Assembly: GCA_031263965.1 (NCBI GenBank)
Contig: JAISES010000469.1
Coordinates: 1-14,788, forward strand
Direction: 5' to 3'
Length of the DNA stretch: 14,788 bases
Source of the DNA: Prevotella sp.
GTDB lineage: Bacteria; Bacteroidota; Bacteroidia; Bacteroidales; Dysgonomonadaceae
Made by a program: the position numbers and the translations under genes. The notes beneath the pieces were generated by a model. It was not told where the DNA came from. It was given only the letters and a program-made list of their open reading frames with translations, and did not search any database. Below are positions 14,585 through 14,788 of this stretch, one piece after another (position 1 is the stretch's first letter; each line of letters begins with the position of its first letter).

Positions 14585-14788
14585 TTGGTGTCGCTGTCTG
14601 TATTCTCAGATAGCGGTGAAAAGGGAATCAGGTGTAAGTCCTGAACAGACCCGCTGCTGTAAGCTCTTTTCAGTTAACAATGTTGCTGAAAAAGTTTTTG
14701 AACAATACTCAATACCACTGATTGACAGTCATCAGTCATCAGTTATCAGTCATCAAATCATTTTTGTTCACTGTTAACTGCTCACTGT
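14585..14788 (+). ncRNA. Cobalamin (adenosylcobalamin) riboswitch, 3' part outside window
   Basis: The conserved core is present: a P2 stem CGCTGTCTG/CAGATAGCG (14592-14600 with 14607-14615, one G-U), then GGTGAAAAGGGAATCAGGTG (14615-14634), AAGTCC, and CAGACCCGCTGCTGTAAGC (14646-14664). This is the diagnostic cobalamin signature. After CTGTAAGC a long extension follows: CAGTTAACA (14671-14679) can pair with TGTTAACTG (14772-14780), enclosing about 92 bases that include a tandem repeat. The last bases, CTCACTGT, probably begin the next conserved block. The expression platform and the regulated gene, typically a B12 transporter or B12-related gene in Bacteroidales, lie beyond the edge. Confidence 0.92.
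14726..14753. repeat. Four 7-bp tandem repeats (CAGTYAT) inside a riboswitch extension
   Basis: Units CAGTCAT, CAGTCAT, CAGTTAT and CAGTCAT run head to tail. They lie within the peripheral stem enclosed by 14671-14679 and 14772-14780, and related CAGTTA/ACTGTTAACTG words surround them. The copy number is likely to vary between strains. Confidence 0.85.

Noticed and set aside
14726..14753. CRISPR-like array
   Set aside because: Units are 7 bp and contiguous without spacers, and they sit inside a riboswitch.

Overview
The window looks like chromosome from a member of the order Bacteroidales (Bacteroides, Parabacteroides or Dysgonomonas relatives). The grounds are the HtpG sequence, -7 boxes of the Bacteroidetes form TAnnTTTG ahead of several transcription units, secreted proteins whose signal peptides end in ...AQ, a GH125 mannosidase, and weak Shine-Dalgarno sequences. 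The genus cannot be fixed from the sequence alone.

Layout, left to right. (1) The 3' part of htpG on the + strand, closed by a strong terminator. (2) A 196-bp element with 20-bp terminal inverted repeats. (3) tRNA-Ala(GGC), a possible 16-codon leader ORF, and two overlapping AraC-type regulator genes. (4) A second copy of the element's arm, then about 430 bp without a gene. (5) Two secreted surface proteins of 208 and 1073 aa, probably one operon. (6) A tip palindrome of the repeat family and a terminator. (7) A tightly coupled minus-strand operon read from about 12076 down to 8049: degenerate SNF2-like helicase, small GNAT-like protein, DUF3440/IbrA-type PAPS-reductase-like PP-loop protein, and IbrB-type ParB-fold protein. 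(8) Another repeat arm, then on the + strand a type II thymidine kinase of unusual subtype and a secreted GH125 alpha-mannosidase. (9) A terminator and the 5' part of a cobalamin riboswitch that runs off the window.

The most interesting unit is the four-gene minus-strand operon. Its last two genes match the IbrA/IbrB pair, first named as regulators of immunoglobulin-binding (eib) genes in E. coli. PP-loop sulfotransferase-like and ParB-like (DG-x-HR) folds also occur together in DNA phosphorothioation (DndC/DndB). Here they are coupled to two proteins that look like an ATPase and an acetyltransferase with altered active sites. The function is unknown. Sulfur or nucleotide-based nucleic acid modification, defence, or gene regulation are all possible inferences.

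A second theme is a dispersed AT-rich repeat (about 72 bp, plus the full 196-bp form). One copy or fragment sits at every module boundary: htpG/tRNA-AraC, AraC/surface genes, surface genes/Ibr operon, and Ibr operon/tdk. This suggests that the accessory modules were assembled or exchanged around these repeats.
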